NCBI GenBank assembly: GCA_014874485.1
Contig: JADBJK010000073.1
Coordinates: 1-64,000, forward strand
DNA: 64,000 bases
From: Chloroflexota bacterium
GTDB lineage: Bacteria; Chloroflexota; Anaerolineae; DTLA01
Reading direction: 5' to 3'
The notes beneath the pieces are model-generated. The model was not told the origin of the DNA. It saw only the letters and a program-made list of their open reading frames with translations, and made no database searches. The position numbers and the translations under genes are program-made. Shown here in pieces: positions 34,301-42,790 of this stretch; the first letter of the stretch is position 1; the number at the start of each line of letters is the position of its first letter.

Positions 34301-35167
34301 TTTGGCAAGAAAGCCTATGATTACCCTAAGCCAGTAGACCTGATTCAGGATTACCTTCGCATAGGAGCTGCGGCAAATGGGTATATTCTCGACTTCTTCG
34401 CTGGCTCCGGCACGACCGGCCACGCGGTCATCAATCTCAACCGCGAGGACGGCGGGCGGCGCAAGTTTATCTTGGTGGAGATGGCGCACTACTTCGACAC
34501 CGTCCTCCTGCCGCGCATCAAAAAGGTCACCTTCACGCCGGAGTGGAAGGACGGCAAACCCAAGCGCATGGCCACCGCCGAAGAAGCCGCGCGCTCCCCG
34601 CGCATCGTCAAGGTCATCCGGCTGGAGTCCTACGAGGACGCCCTCAACAACCTGACCTTTGACGAGCAAAGCGGCCAGCAGGCGCGGCTACGCTTTGGGG
34701 AGGAATACCTGCTTTCCTACATGCTCAAGTGGGAGACGCGCCACAGCGAGACTCTGCTCAACGTGGAGCAGTTGCAGTCGCCGTTCTCCTACCGACTCCA
34801 CATCCACCGCGACGGCGAGACGCGCGCCCGGCCCGTGGACCTGCCCGAAACCTTCAATTACCTTCTGGGTTTGGACGTGCAGACGCGCCGCGTGCTCCCC
34901 TCTCCCGCTGGGAGAGGGGCCGGGGGTGAGGGCCGCTACCTGGTCTATCGCGGCGCCTTGCGCAACGGCCGCACCGTCGCCGTCATCTGGCGCGAGACCA
35001 AAGGCTGGACGGCGGAGGACTATCAGCGCGACGCCGCCTTCGTGGCCGAACACAAACTGACCGAGGGCGCCGACGAAGTCTTCGTCAGCGGCGATTCCTT
35101 CATTCCCGGCGCGCGCTCGCTGGATCCCATCTTCAAGGAACGTATGTTTGCGGGGGTGGAGGCCTGA
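31373..35167 (+). CDS. mod: Type III restriction-modification Mod methyltransferase carrying an in-frame RAYT domain
   Basis: This encodes 1264 residues (1268 if GTG at 31361 is used). An N-terminal region of about 420 residues is followed by a transposase-like insert (about 424-659). The N6-adenine methyltransferase core then has DPPYNTG at 732 and [12 protein letters not shown] at about 1008, that is, beta-class order. The target-recognition region between these motifs (33720-34380) is markedly AT-richer. A second small insertion, [13 protein letters not shown], corresponds to a palindromic repeat at 34896-34931. Without the insert the length would be about 1030, normal for large Mod proteins. 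ATG at 31373 was preferred because AGGGTG lies 9 bp upstream. Confidence 0.9.
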   Translation: MDAGAREKFQTLLRELFEFNYADLDFGIYRIMNHKRQVIERWIANDLPKAIAEELRQGALAEQAQAQRALEEARQKVLETLGKDAIDAEGNLAEQYHNTPLGKAYLEARDKAAYAQPAEALEAAVYNHLYTFFSRYYQDGDFISKRRYSKKERYAIPYNGEEVYLYWANHDQYYVKTGEYFTDYTYQAPNGVTVHFKLRQADVEQNNVKGEKRFFLPRLDEIMWDEAARLLTIPFEFRPLTEQENIAYGQKNQQETILAKAVTEIPKRVKADEAQAALTRERRRTEKGETVTYLEHHLRQYTRRNTSDFFIHKDLKGFLSRELDFYIKNEVLNLDELEAAGEDLAEGWFQLLRLIKRIGLKIIEFLAQIEDFQKMLWEKKKFVTETFYVVTVGNIPEAFYPEIANNDKQWEEWKALGFILEENGRDVRDPGNADVSSASSASSASSAKHKGWHSRGYLPHFDAGNIFQFITFRLHDSVPASVIEQWKQELHWREGLAADSKEAVELRKRIEHYADSGKGACYLRDERIASLVQDALKHFHGERYRLIAWCIMPNHVHVLIEMMSESLSAIVQSWKSYTAHQANKILGRSGAFWGPDYFDRFIRDEKHFIATVDYILQNPVKAGLVDATEKWPWAGYIGTAGHADVSSAPPAPPANHSSGRDVRDPRVAFLKAHPTLPLDTRHFPPDFTDRLLATFDNLDEMTDGLLVHSENWQALNLLQEKYRERVKCIYIDPPYNTGKDEFLYRDSYQHSSWLAMMYDRLTLGREWMREDGAIFVSIDDNEQCRLKIFIEDVFTPQNILRTVPVIMNLKGNQDEFGFAGTHEYVLVGLKDKPSASLGHFPLGEEEIEEWEEDEYGYFKKGANLKATGVNAPREKRPNLFFPIYITPEGEIRLERQTEDDIELLPLTNGQEMSWRWSKDKIRREVHNLMVVSESDGISIYKKQRSSIGDLPSSKPKSVLYKPEYSSGNGTTQIKNIFGKKAYDYPKPVDLIQDYLRIGAAANGYILDFFAGSGTTGHAVINLNREDGGRRKFILVEMAHYFDTVLLPRIKKVTFTPEWKDGKPKRMATAEEAARSPRIVKVIRLESYEDALNNLTFDEQSGQQARLRFGEEYLLSYMLKWETRHSETLLNVEQLQSPFSYRLHIHRDGETRARPVDLPETFNYLLGLDVQTRRVLPSPAGRGAGGEGRYLVYRGALRNGRTVAVIWRETKGWTAEDYQRDAAFVAEHKLTEGADEVFVSGDSFIPGARSLDPIFKERMFAGVEA
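32641..33367 (+). mobile_element. REP-associated tyrosine transposase (RAYT) element inside mod
   Basis: The element is bounded by direct repeats CGGACGRGAYGTCCGTGATC (32641-32662 and 33346-33367). Just inside lie palindromes GCGGACGTCTCGTCCGC (32669-32685) and GCAGACGTCTCGTCTGC (33299-33315), followed on the left by a triplicated 9-mer atcgtccgc. The encoded domain (about 445-645 of Mod) has FITFRLHDS, the HUH motif [11 protein letters not shown] (552-562) and a C-terminal [10 protein letters not shown] with the presumed catalytic Tyr at 614. This is the Y1/TnpA_REP family. The start-to-start distance of the direct repeats, 705 bp, is a multiple of three, so the host frame is kept. Confidence 0.88.
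34896..34931. repeat. In-frame palindromic repeat within mod
   Basis: The sequence ctcccctctcccgctgggag followed by aggggccgggggtgag forms a hairpin and is translated as [13 protein letters not shown] between RRVL and RYLVYRG. It looks like a mobile palindromic element tolerated in a surface loop near the C-terminus. Confidence 0.6.
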
Positions 35168-35169
35168 CC

Positions 35170-35475
35170 ATGAGCGAGAAAATACATATCCCGAAAGAAA
35201 AGGTGGCGGAATTTTGCCGGCGGCATCATATCCGACGCCTGGCGCTCTTCGGTTCCGCCCTGCGCGATGACTTTGGACCGGAAAGCGACATTGACCTGTT
35301 GGTGGAGTTCGAACCGGCGCATGTCCCGGGGCTTTTCGGCATGGCTCGCATGGAGCGCGAATTATCGGCGCTTCTGGGCGGACGCAAGGTGGACCTGCGC
35401 ACGCCCGAAGACTTGAGCCGCTACTTCCGAGAAGATGTTCTCCGCGAAGCCGAGGTGCAGTATGCGCAAGGATGA
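35170..35475 (+). CDS. mntA: MNT-domain nucleotidyltransferase antitoxin (MntA)
   Basis: A 101-residue minimal nucleotidyltransferase. The perfect GSX10DXD motif runs from G28-S29 to D40-I-D42 ([20 protein letters not shown]). MntA enzymes modify the HEPN toxin HepT with AMP groups at a tyrosine and so neutralise it. It starts 2 bp after the mod stop and overlaps hepT by 14 bp, so it is embedded in the restriction-modification operon. Confidence 0.9.
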   Translation: MSEKIHIPKEKVAEFCRRHHIRRLALFGSALRDDFGPESDIDLLVEFEPAHVPGLFGMARMERELSALLGGRKVDLRTPEDLSRYFREDVLREAEVQYAQG

Positions 35476-35800
35476 CCGTGTCCGTCTCCAGCATATGCTC
35501 GATGCCGCCCGGGAGGCCGTCGAGTTTGCCCGGCTTGCTCGCCGCCAGGATCTGGAAGAAGACCGCAAACTGACGCTGGCGCTGGTCAAGGATATTGAGA
35601 TCATCGGCGAAGCCGCTTACCAGATTTCCGAGGCGACGCGTCAGCAATTGCCGCAGATTCCCTGGGACGACATTGTGGGAATGCGCCACCGCCTGGTCCA
35701 TGCGTACTTCGACATCAACCTGGACGTTCTGTGGAACACAGTACAGGAGGATCTGCCCCCGCTGATCGCCATATTGCAAAGGGTATTGGAGGGCGCATAA
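35462..35800 (+). CDS. hepT: HEPN-domain ribonuclease toxin (HepT, DUF86)
   Basis: A 112-residue all-helical HEPN protein. The nuclease motif RX4HXY is intact: R75, H80 and Y82 in [14 protein letters not shown]82 is the residue that MntA is known to AMPylate in characterised pairs. ATG at 35462 lies inside mntA and gives the normal family length. The gene ends 3 bp before res. Confidence 0.9.
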   Translation: MRKDDRVRLQHMLDAAREAVEFARLARRQDLEEDRKLTLALVKDIEIIGEAAYQISEATRQQLPQIPWDDIVGMRHRLVHAYFDINLDVLWNTVQEDLPPLIAILQRVLEGA

Positions 35801-35803
35801 GCC

Positions 35804-38800
35804 ATGCCGGACGGTATCCAGCAGTATGTCAAACTTGAAAACCGCCTGGTCTTACTGGCCTGGCTCAATAGCCTCTTCGGCTACAAGAAGAACCGCGAAC
35901 TGCTGGAAGACTGCAAGAGCGTGGATGAAGGTTATGGCCCAGATGGGCGCAGTTTTCTTTACCATCACCTGATCGCACGCGGCAGTCAGGTCAACATCCC
36001 CGCCGACGACCTGGCGCGCTACGATGAAAACATCCGCCTGCATCTGGAAAAAATCAACCGCGGCCGCACCGAGCGCATCACATTGCGCTACTTTCAATAC
36101 CTGGCTGCATTGTACACGGAAATCTACCTCGACCGCATCTTCAACGACAAAGCGCAACTGCTGGCTGACCTGAACGCTTTCGTGGCCGGGCGCAACGCCA
36201 ACCGTCTGCCCGTAGAACCGCAGGACGAGCCGTTCACCGAAGACGATCTGACCAAACTGGGCTACTGGATGGCCACCGGCAGTGGCAAGACCCTTCTCCT
36301 GCACTTGAACTACTACCAGTTTCTGCACTACAACCGGAATCCGCTGGATAACATCCTGCTCATCACCCCCAACGAGGGGCTTTCTGATCAGCACTTGCGG
36401 GAACTGGAACTTTCGGGCATTCCGGCCCGGCGCTTTGATCTGAATCAAAGCAGCGCCTTCCGCACGCCGAACGAAGTGCAGGTACTGGAGATCACCAAAT
36501 TGGTGGAGGAGAAGCGGGGCGGTGGCGTGAGCGTGCCGGTAGAAGCCTTTGAGGGGCGCAACCTGATTTTCGTGGACGAGGGGCACAAGGGCGCTGGCGG
36601 AGAAGCCTGGCGGGGCTACCGCGACGCCCTGGGAAAGACCGGCTTCACCTTTGAATACAGCGCCACCTTCGGCCAGGCCCTTTCTGCCGCCGGAGATGAC
36701 GAACTCACCAAAGAATACGGCAGAGCCATCGTCTTTGACTACTCCTACCGCTACTTCTACGGCGACGGCTTCGGGAAGGACTTTCGCATCCTCAACCTGC
36801 GGGATGATACGAACGAAGAGCAAACCCACATCCTGCTTTTGGGCAACCTGCTTTCGTTCTACGAGCAACTGCGCCTGTACGAAGAACATGGGGACGAACT
36901 GCACCCCTACAACCTGGAAAAGCCACTGTGGGTGTTCGTGGGCAGCACGGTAAACGCCGTTTATACCGAAAACAAGCGTCCGCGCAGCGATGTGCTGACC
37001 GTGGCGCGTTTTCTCCACAAGGTGTTGCAGGATCGGTCGTGGGCAGAGGGCACCATCAAGAACCTGTTGGCGGGCAAGAGCGGTTTGCGCGCGCCCGATG
37101 GTTCGGATGTGTTCCTGGAACGCTTCAAGTACCTGAGCGAACTGGGGGAAACGCCGCAAGCGCTCTACGCCGATATCCTTCAACGCATCTTGCACGCGCC
37201 GTCTAGCGGGGGCTTGCACCTGGCCGACATCCGCGGCAGTCAGGGCGAGATTGGGCTCAAGGCCGCCGGGAGCGATGAGTACTTTGGCGTCATCTACATT
37301 GGCGACACCTCGGCCTTCAAGAAACTGGTGGGCGAACAGGCCCCGGAAATCACCCTTGAGGAAGAAGCCATCCGTGGCTCGCTCTTTGACGACATCAACC
37401 GGCCGGACTCCCGCATCCATGTACTGATCGGCGCCAAGAAATTCATGGAAGGCTGGAACTCCTGGCGTGTGACCAACATGGGCCTCTTGAACATCGGCCG
37501 GCAAGAAGGCTCCCAGATCATCCAGCTCTTCGGCCGCGGCGTGCGCCTGAAGGGCAAGGAGATGAGCCTGAAGCGCAGCACGGCGCTGCCGGGCGAACAT
37601 CCCAGGAACATCAAAATCATGGAAACCTTGAACATCTTCGCCGTGCGCGCCAACTACATGGCCCAATTCCGGGAATACCTGGAGCGCGAAGGCGTGGAGA
37701 CCGAGCCGATTATTGAATTGCCCCTCTTCACCTGGATCAACCAACCGGCGATCCAGCGAGAACTGGTCGTGCCTCGTGTGCCGGAGGACCGGTCTTTCCA
37801 CGAGCAGGCGCTGCTCATCCTGGAAAGGGATGACGAACAGGACAAGGGCGTTCACGTGCGGGTGGACATTTCGGTCAAAGTGCAGGCTATGGAAAGCACG
37901 GTCCTCGGCTTGCACACCGCCACCGTGCAAGCCGGCGTCGCTAGTCGCATACCGGACGAAAGCCTGGCACTGGTGGACTGGGAACAGGTCTATCTGGATC
38001 TTCTGGACTACAAAACGCGCAAGGGCTGGCGCAACCTGGTCCTCCGCCCGGAAACCCCGCGGCAACTGATGGGGCGAATCAATTACACCCTCATCGCCGA
38101 CAAGGCAACCTTTGAGCCACGAACCTTTGCGGCACGCCAGCGCTTGCAAGAAGCGGTGACTGCCATCCTGTGCAAGTACATGGACACCTTCTACCGGCGT
38201 CGCCGGGAGCGCTGGGAAACCCAGGTCATGGAGTATCGCCCACTGGACGAGCGTGACCCCAACCTGAGCTTTAACCGCGACATGGTCCGCGAAGGTCGGC
38301 CTGCTTATGTGGTGCAGGTGCGGCGCTCCGATAAGGAGCTCATCGAAACCATCCGCAAACTCCTGGACCAGGCTGAGCGCCTGTATCGGGAGGAGAACCA
38401 GGGGTTGCCACGCATCACCTTCGACCGCCACCTGTATCTGCCCCTATTGGTGGAGAAGACCGATGCCCTCAAGAGCATCCCGCCAGCCCTGACGGAGAGC
38501 GAGGCACAATTCGTGCACGACCTCAAAGCCTATTGGGAAGCCGAGAAAGACCGTTCCCTGGCCGGAAAGGAAGTGTTCCTCCTCCGCAACCTGAGCCGGG
38601 GCAAGGGCATCGGCTTCTTTGAGGCGCGGGGCTTTTACCCGGATTTCATCCTCTGGGTGCTGGATGGTCAGGCTCAGCGCATCATCTTTGTGGAACCACA
38701 CGGCATGCTGCACGCCAAGGCGTACACCCACGATGAAAAGGCGCGTTTGTGGGAACGCCTGTCGGAGATGGCAGGGGAGATTGGGAGACGTAGCAGGAAG

Positions 38801-38965
38801 AAGGACGTATCTTTGGATGCGTTCATCATTTCGGCCACGCCATATAACGAGCTTTACGAACATTATGAGGATGGGACATGGACCCGCGAGAAGTTTGCCG
38901 AAAGGCACATTCTCTTCCAAGAGCGTTTGACAGAGTACAATTACATAAGGATACTGTTTAAGTAA
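35804..38965 (+). CDS. res: Type III restriction enzyme Res subunit
   Basis: A 1053-residue superfamily 2 helicase-nuclease. Walker A lies in WMATGSGKTLLLHL (about 157), motif II is VDEGHKG (about 257), motif VI is QLFGRGVRLKG (about 577), and a C-terminal nuclease-like segment is GFYPDFILWV ... IIFVEPHG (about 945-970). The last part would be PD-(D/E)XK with His in place of the usual Lys. It forms the endonuclease complex with Mod. It starts 3 bp after hepT, so mod-mntA-hepT-res is one operon. Confidence 0.92.
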   Translation: MPDGIQQYVKLENRLVLLAWLNSLFGYKKNRELLEDCKSVDEGYGPDGRSFLYHHLIARGSQVNIPADDLARYDENIRLHLEKINRGRTERITLRYFQYLAALYTEIYLDRIFNDKAQLLADLNAFVAGRNANRLPVEPQDEPFTEDDLTKLGYWMATGSGKTLLLHLNYYQFLHYNRNPLDNILLITPNEGLSDQHLRELELSGIPARRFDLNQSSAFRTPNEVQVLEITKLVEEKRGGGVSVPVEAFEGRNLIFVDEGHKGAGGEAWRGYRDALGKTGFTFEYSATFGQALSAAGDDELTKEYGRAIVFDYSYRYFYGDGFGKDFRILNLRDDTNEEQTHILLLGNLLSFYEQLRLYEEHGDELHPYNLEKPLWVFVGSTVNAVYTENKRPRSDVLTVARFLHKVLQDRSWAEGTIKNLLAGKSGLRAPDGSDVFLERFKYLSELGETPQALYADILQRILHAPSSGGLHLADIRGSQGEIGLKAAGSDEYFGVIYIGDTSAFKKLVGEQAPEITLEEEAIRGSLFDDINRPDSRIHVLIGAKKFMEGWNSWRVTNMGLLNIGRQEGSQIIQLFGRGVRLKGKEMSLKRSTALPGEHPRNIKIMETLNIFAVRANYMAQFREYLEREGVETEPIIELPLFTWINQPAIQRELVVPRVPEDRSFHEQALLILERDDEQDKGVHVRVDISVKVQAMESTVLGLHTATVQAGVASRIPDESLALVDWEQVYLDLLDYKTRKGWRNLVLRPETPRQLMGRINYTLIADKATFEPRTFAARQRLQEAVTAILCKYMDTFYRRRRERWETQVMEYRPLDERDPNLSFNRDMVREGRPAYVVQVRRSDKELIETIRKLLDQAERLYREENQGLPRITFDRHLYLPLLVEKTDALKSIPPALTESEAQFVHDLKAYWEAEKDRSLAGKEVFLLRNLSRGKGIGFFEARGFYPDFILWVLDGQAQRIIFVEPHGMLHAKAYTHDEKARLWERLSEMAGEIGRRSRKKDVSLDAFIISATPYNELYEHYEDGTWTREKFAERHILFQERLTEYNYIRILFK

Positions 38966-39050
38966 CCAAAACGCACTTCCATCGCTGCCGCTCCGCTGCT
39001 TCGCGGTGCGGCAGAAGTGAGGCTTGAGCAAGACAGAAGGAGAGGTCTAG

Positions 39051-39818
39051 ATGTTTGAGGTGCTTACGAGTTTTGGCGGCCTGATCATCGTCTTGATCTT
39101 CCTGCTCGGCATGGCGATCAAGATCGTGCAAGAGTACGAGCGGGGCGTCGTCTTTCGCCTGGGGCGTCTGGTGGGGGCCAAGGGGCCAGGGCTGTTCCTC
39201 ATCATCCCGTTTGTGGACCGCATGGTCAAGGTGGACCTGCGGGTGGTAACCCTGGACATCCCGGCGCAGGAAGCCATTACCAAAGACAACGTTACCGTCA
39301 AGGTCAACGCCGTGGCCTACTTCCGGGTCATCAACCCCGAGGCGGCCATCGTGCAGGTGGAGGACTACCGCCGCGCCACCTGGCAGATCGCCCAGACGAC
39401 GCTGCGGAGCGTGCTCGGCCAGTCGGAACTGGACGAGCTCCTGGCCCACCGCGAGGAGATCAACCAGAAACTCCAGCGCATCATTGACGAGCAGACCGAG
39501 CCGTGGGGCATCAAGGTCAGCATCGTGGAGGTCAAGGACGTGGAGTTGCCCGACACGATGAAGCGGGCGATGGCACGCCAGGCCGAGGCCGAACGCGAGA
39601 AACGGGCCAAGATCATCCACGCCGAGGGCGAGTTCCAGGCATCGCAGACGCTGCGCCAGGCGGCCAGTGTCATCTCGGAGGAGCCTGCCGCGATTCAACT
39701 GCGCTACCTGCAAACGCTGACCGAGATCGCCGTGGAGAAGAACTCCACCATCATCTTCCCGGTGCCGCTGGACTTCGTGAAGGCGTTCATCCAGTCGGCC
39801 GGGCAGAAGACGGAGTAA
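39051..39818 (+). CDS. Slipin (SPFH/stomatin family membrane protein)
   Basis: A 255-residue protein. It has one N-terminal membrane segment ([13 protein letters not shown]), the SPFH domain ([40 protein letters not shown]), a coiled-coil ([20 protein letters not shown]) and a hydrophobic C-terminal segment ending [15 protein letters not shown]. In many genomes this gene follows the long nfeD gene directly and the slipin C-terminus is its protease substrate. Here the partner ends at 31339. AGGAGAGG lies upstream of the ATG. Confidence 0.95.
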   Translation: MFEVLTSFGGLIIVLIFLLGMAIKIVQEYERGVVFRLGRLVGAKGPGLFLIIPFVDRMVKVDLRVVTLDIPAQEAITKDNVTVKVNAVAYFRVINPEAAIVQVEDYRRATWQIAQTTLRSVLGQSELDELLAHREEINQKLQRIIDEQTEPWGIKVSIVEVKDVELPDTMKRAMARQAEAEREKRAKIIHAEGEFQASQTLRQAASVISEEPAAIQLRYLQTLTEIAVEKNSTIIFPVPLDFVKAFIQSAGQKTE

Positions 39819-39861
39819 CATTCCGGGGGCGGCGCACACTCGGCGACCGCGTGCTGTCCCC

Positions 39862-41295
39862 ATGAACAGAGGTGCATCCTTGGAGTCAAACCGCGAGAAG
39901 AACGCGGCCGCGACCAGTTCGGTCGTGGCCGCTATCGGCCTGACAACCTTCAAAATCGTCGTCGGTCTGATGACCGGCAGTCTGGGCATCCTGTCCGAGG
40001 CGGCCCACTCGGGCCTAGACCTGGTGGCGGCGCTGCTCACCTGGTTCGCGGTGAGGGTGTCCGACCGCCCGGCCGACGCCGCGCACAACTACGGCCACGG
40101 CAAGGTGGAGAACCTCTCGGCCCTCGCCGAAACCCTGCTCCTACTCCTCACCTGCGCGTGGATTATCTACGAGGCGATCCGCCGCATCTTCTTCGCCGAC
40201 GTTCACGTGGACGCCAACATCTGGGCCTTCCTAGTCATGGGGGTCTCCATCGTCATAGACTTCTCCCGTTCCCGCATCCTGTTGCGCGCGGCGAAGAAGT
40301 ACAACAGCCAGGCGCTGGAAGCCGACGGCCTGCATTTTCAGACGGACATCTGGAGTTCGTCGGTCGTCATCGTGGGGCTGACGCTGACGTGGGCACAGCA
40401 GCGGCTGGGCTGGCCCGCGTGGCTGGCCAAGTCGGACGCCGTGGCCGCGCTGGGCGTGGCGTGCATCGTCATCTGGGTCAGCGTGCGCCTGGGCCAGCGG
40501 ACCATCGCCGCCCTGCTGGACACGGCTCCGGCGGGCTTGCGCGACACGGTGCGGGATGCGGTGGCTTCGGTCCCCGGCGTCCTCACCGTGAATCAGGTGC
40601 GGCTGCGCCAGGGCGGGCCGTACACATTCGCCGACGTGGACATCGCCGTGGGCCGCGAGATGTCGCTCAGCCAGGCGCATGATGTCGCCACGGCGGTGGA
40701 GCGCCGCCTGCGCCAGGTGCTGCCCCAGTCGGACGTGGTGGTGCACGTAGGCCCCGCCACACACCGCGGCGAGACCGACGACCAGAAGGTGCGAGCGGTG
40801 GCAGCGGCGCACGGCCTCACCGCCCACTCCATCCATGTGCACCACATTCGCGGGCAGGTGTACCTGGAGTTCCACCTGGAAGTGCCCGAAGACCTGGACC
40901 TGGAGCGGGCACACGCCCTCGTGTCGGAAGTGGAGGCGGCGCTGAGGGAGGAGTTTCCGGGGCTTGTGGACGTGATCACGCACATAGAGCCTGCCGCGCG
41001 CCAGCGGGTTGTGGCCCCCATGTCGCCGGAGCAGGTCGCGCAGGTGGAGGCAGAGGTGCGGCGGCTGGCCGACGAGCACTGCGGCGATGGCCACTGGCAC
41101 CGCCTGATGGTGCGCGACGAGTCGGGGATGGTGTCCATCTCCCTGCACTGCCAGATGGCGGGCACCGCGTCCGTCAAGGCGGCCCACGAACTGTCGGAGC
41201 GGCTAGAAGCGGCGGTGCGGGAGGTTGTCCCCAACGTGGGACAGGTGATGATTCACGTGGAACCCCTGGAAGGCCCCCAGGAAACCCAACCATAG
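39862..41295 (+). CDS. Cation diffusion facilitator with extended cytoplasmic domain
   Basis: A 477-residue CDF transporter. The metal-site motifs are HSGLD (H49-D53) and HFQTD in the fifth helix. Six membrane helices occupy about residues 20-200. The C-terminal region is about 270 residues, with two or three ZT-dimer-like units (TVRDAVASVPGVLTVNQVRL, VRAVAAAHGLTAHSIHVHHI, VRRLADEHCGDGHWHRLMVR), longer than the usual single domain. It probably exports Zn, Fe, Co or Mn in exchange for protons. It may be co-transcribed with the slipin gene (43-bp gap). Confidence 0.88.
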   Translation: MNRGASLESNREKNAAATSSVVAAIGLTTFKIVVGLMTGSLGILSEAAHSGLDLVAALLTWFAVRVSDRPADAAHNYGHGKVENLSALAETLLLLLTCAWIIYEAIRRIFFADVHVDANIWAFLVMGVSIVIDFSRSRILLRAAKKYNSQALEADGLHFQTDIWSSSVVIVGLTLTWAQQRLGWPAWLAKSDAVAALGVACIVIWVSVRLGQRTIAALLDTAPAGLRDTVRDAVASVPGVLTVNQVRLRQGGPYTFADVDIAVGREMSLSQAHDVATAVERRLRQVLPQSDVVVHVGPATHRGETDDQKVRAVAAAHGLTAHSIHVHHIRGQVYLEFHLEVPEDLDLERAHALVSEVEAALREEFPGLVDVITHIEPAARQRVVAPMSPEQVAQVEAEVRRLADEHCGDGHWHRLMVRDESGMVSISLHCQMAGTASVKAAHELSERLEAAVREVVPNVGQVMIHVEPLEGPQETQP

Positions 41296-41314
41296 CGCAA
41301 TCGGGAGCGTCCTC

Positions 41315-41905
41315 ATGCTCAGGCGTTTGCGCAAACAGGGTGGCTGGATCGGGCTGGCGCTGTCCTACATTCTGGTGGCAGGTATCGCGTTTCTCGCGGC
41401 GCGATGGCCCGCCCCGGGTGGCGTGCAGATTCTCCCGCCGGAGCCTTCGCCCACCCATGCGCCCAGCCCCACGCCCGCGCCCGTGCGCGTGTACGTCAGC
41501 GGCGCGGTCGTCGCGCCGGGCGTGTACACCCTGCCGCCGGGAAGCATCGCCCAGGATGCGCTTCTCGCTGCCGGCGGCCCCGCACAGGATGCGGACTTGT
41601 CCCTGGTGAACCTGGCCGCGCGCGTGTCCGACGGCCAGCAGGTGCACATCCCCCGCGTGGGCGAGAAAGTCTCGCAGAAGAGTCAGGCCACAGCCATCCC
41701 CACCCTGGCCGGGCCGCTGAACCTCAATACCGCCACCGCCGCCGAACTGGAGCAACTGCCCGGCATCGGCCCCGCCCTGGCAGCCCGAATCGTGCAGTAT
41801 CGGCAGGAACACGGACCCTTCCGCACGGTAGATGCGTTGTTGCTAGTGTCAGGCATCGGCCCGTCCACACTGGAACGGATTCGGAGCCTGGTAACGGTGG
41901 AGTGA
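41315..41905 (+). CDS. comEA: ComEA-like DNA-binding competence protein
   Basis: A 196-residue protein with an N-terminal membrane anchor (GLALSYILVAGIAFLAA), a Pro-rich linker, a SLBB domain (VRVYVSGAVVAPGVYTLPPG) and a C-terminal helix-hairpin-helix pair (LNLNTATAAELEQLPGIGPA, VSGIGPSTLERIRSL). ComEA binds incoming double-stranded DNA on the outer face of the membrane. No comEC is adjacent. It starts 20 bp after the CDF gene. Confidence 0.9.
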   Translation: MLRRLRKQGGWIGLALSYILVAGIAFLAARWPAPGGVQILPPEPSPTHAPSPTPAPVRVYVSGAVVAPGVYTLPPGSIAQDALLAAGGPAQDADLSLVNLAARVSDGQQVHIPRVGEKVSQKSQATAIPTLAGPLNLNTATAAELEQLPGIGPALAARIVQYRQEHGPFRTVDALLLVSGIGPSTLERIRSLVTVE

Positions 41906-41971
41906 GCAAGGCTGGCATGGGCCTTGCACACCACCGTTACGCAAAGACATCACCGTCGGAAGGGGGAATCT

Positions 41972-42550
41972 ATGTTCCGGACATTGCTTGCGCCGCGACT
42001 CGTTGCCGCTCTGGTGTTTCTGCTCCTGCTCGGGGTGCCGCAGTCGGGCGCGGCCCAGATGCCGCTGGTGCATCTGTCGCCCGCAGTGGCCGTCGTGCCC
42101 GTTGGGGAAACCGCGTGTGTGGACTTGCAGGTTCAGGATGCGCAGGACCTGTTTGGCTTCTCAACGGACATCGTTTTTGACCCCAGCCGCCTGGCTGTGG
42201 TGGACGCCGATGCCAGCAGTGCGGGCATCCAAATCGCCGTTGGGCCGTTCCTGCAGCCGGCCACCCCAGGCAATTGGTACGTCATCAACTCGGTGGACAA
42301 CGCCAGGGGGCTGATCCGCTTCGCGGTTACGTTGTTCCCGCCCGAGACGGGGCACAGCGGCAGCGGGACGCTGGCGACAATTTGCTTCCGCGGGCTGAAC
42401 CGAGGGCATTCGGCCATTACCTTGTCGGAGTCGGGGACCCTTCTCGTTGACTCTCGGGTTTCCACCATCCCCTTCACGATGAAATCGGGCGGGGCATTCG
42501 TCGGGTATGTGTTCCGGTTTCGGATTCCCCTGGTGGCGAGAGGGCGGTAG
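41972..42550 (+). CDS. Secreted cohesin-domain protein
   Basis: A 192-residue protein. It has a signal peptide (cleavage after SGAAQ) and a cohesin-type beta-sandwich (VPVGETACVDLQVQDAQDLF, GFSTDIVFDPSRLAVVDADA, SGTLATICFRGLNRG). No dockerin gene is seen in the window. The C-terminus FRIPLVARGR resembles the LPLV-type tail of the first gene's product. The start at 41972 was chosen for the signal peptide and GGGGGA upstream. The exact role is unknown; a surface adhesion module is plausible. Confidence 0.8.
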   Translation: MFRTLLAPRLVAALVFLLLLGVPQSGAAQMPLVHLSPAVAVVPVGETACVDLQVQDAQDLFGFSTDIVFDPSRLAVVDADASSAGIQIAVGPFLQPATPGNWYVINSVDNARGLIRFAVTLFPPETGHSGSGTLATICFRGLNRGHSAITLSESGTLLVDSRVSTIPFTMKSGGAFVGYVFRFRIPLVARGR

Positions 42551-42599
42551 AAGCTGAAAGCGCCGCGACGCACGCGTCCGGGGTGCGTCGCCCTGGCAA

Positions 42600-42770
42600 T
42601 TGACCCCTGTCATTGCGAGGGCACGGAGTGCCCGAAGCAATCCCAGGCTCTCCTCCGTCATGCTGAGCGAAGCGAAGCCTCTCGGCTCACGAGATTCTTC
42701 GCGTCTCCGCCGCTCAGAATGACAGCCTGGCGGGGTTGCTGCCTCGCTGCGCCCCTCGCAAGGGCAAGCA
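42600..42770. repeat. Family A repeat
   Basis: It runs from cctgtcattgcgagggcacgg to ctcgcaagggcaagc, with ctcagaatgacag modules. It separates convergent genes and holds nothing coding. Confidence 0.8.
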
Positions 42771-42790
42771 AGGATTGATGGGGCGAAGCC

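Noticed and set aside
38966-39050. Attachment site or inverted repeats marking the end of the restriction island
   Set aside because: Comparison of 31340-31372 with 38966-39050 by eye shows no shared direct or inverted repeat, and no integrase is present. The mode of insertion cannot be told from this window.
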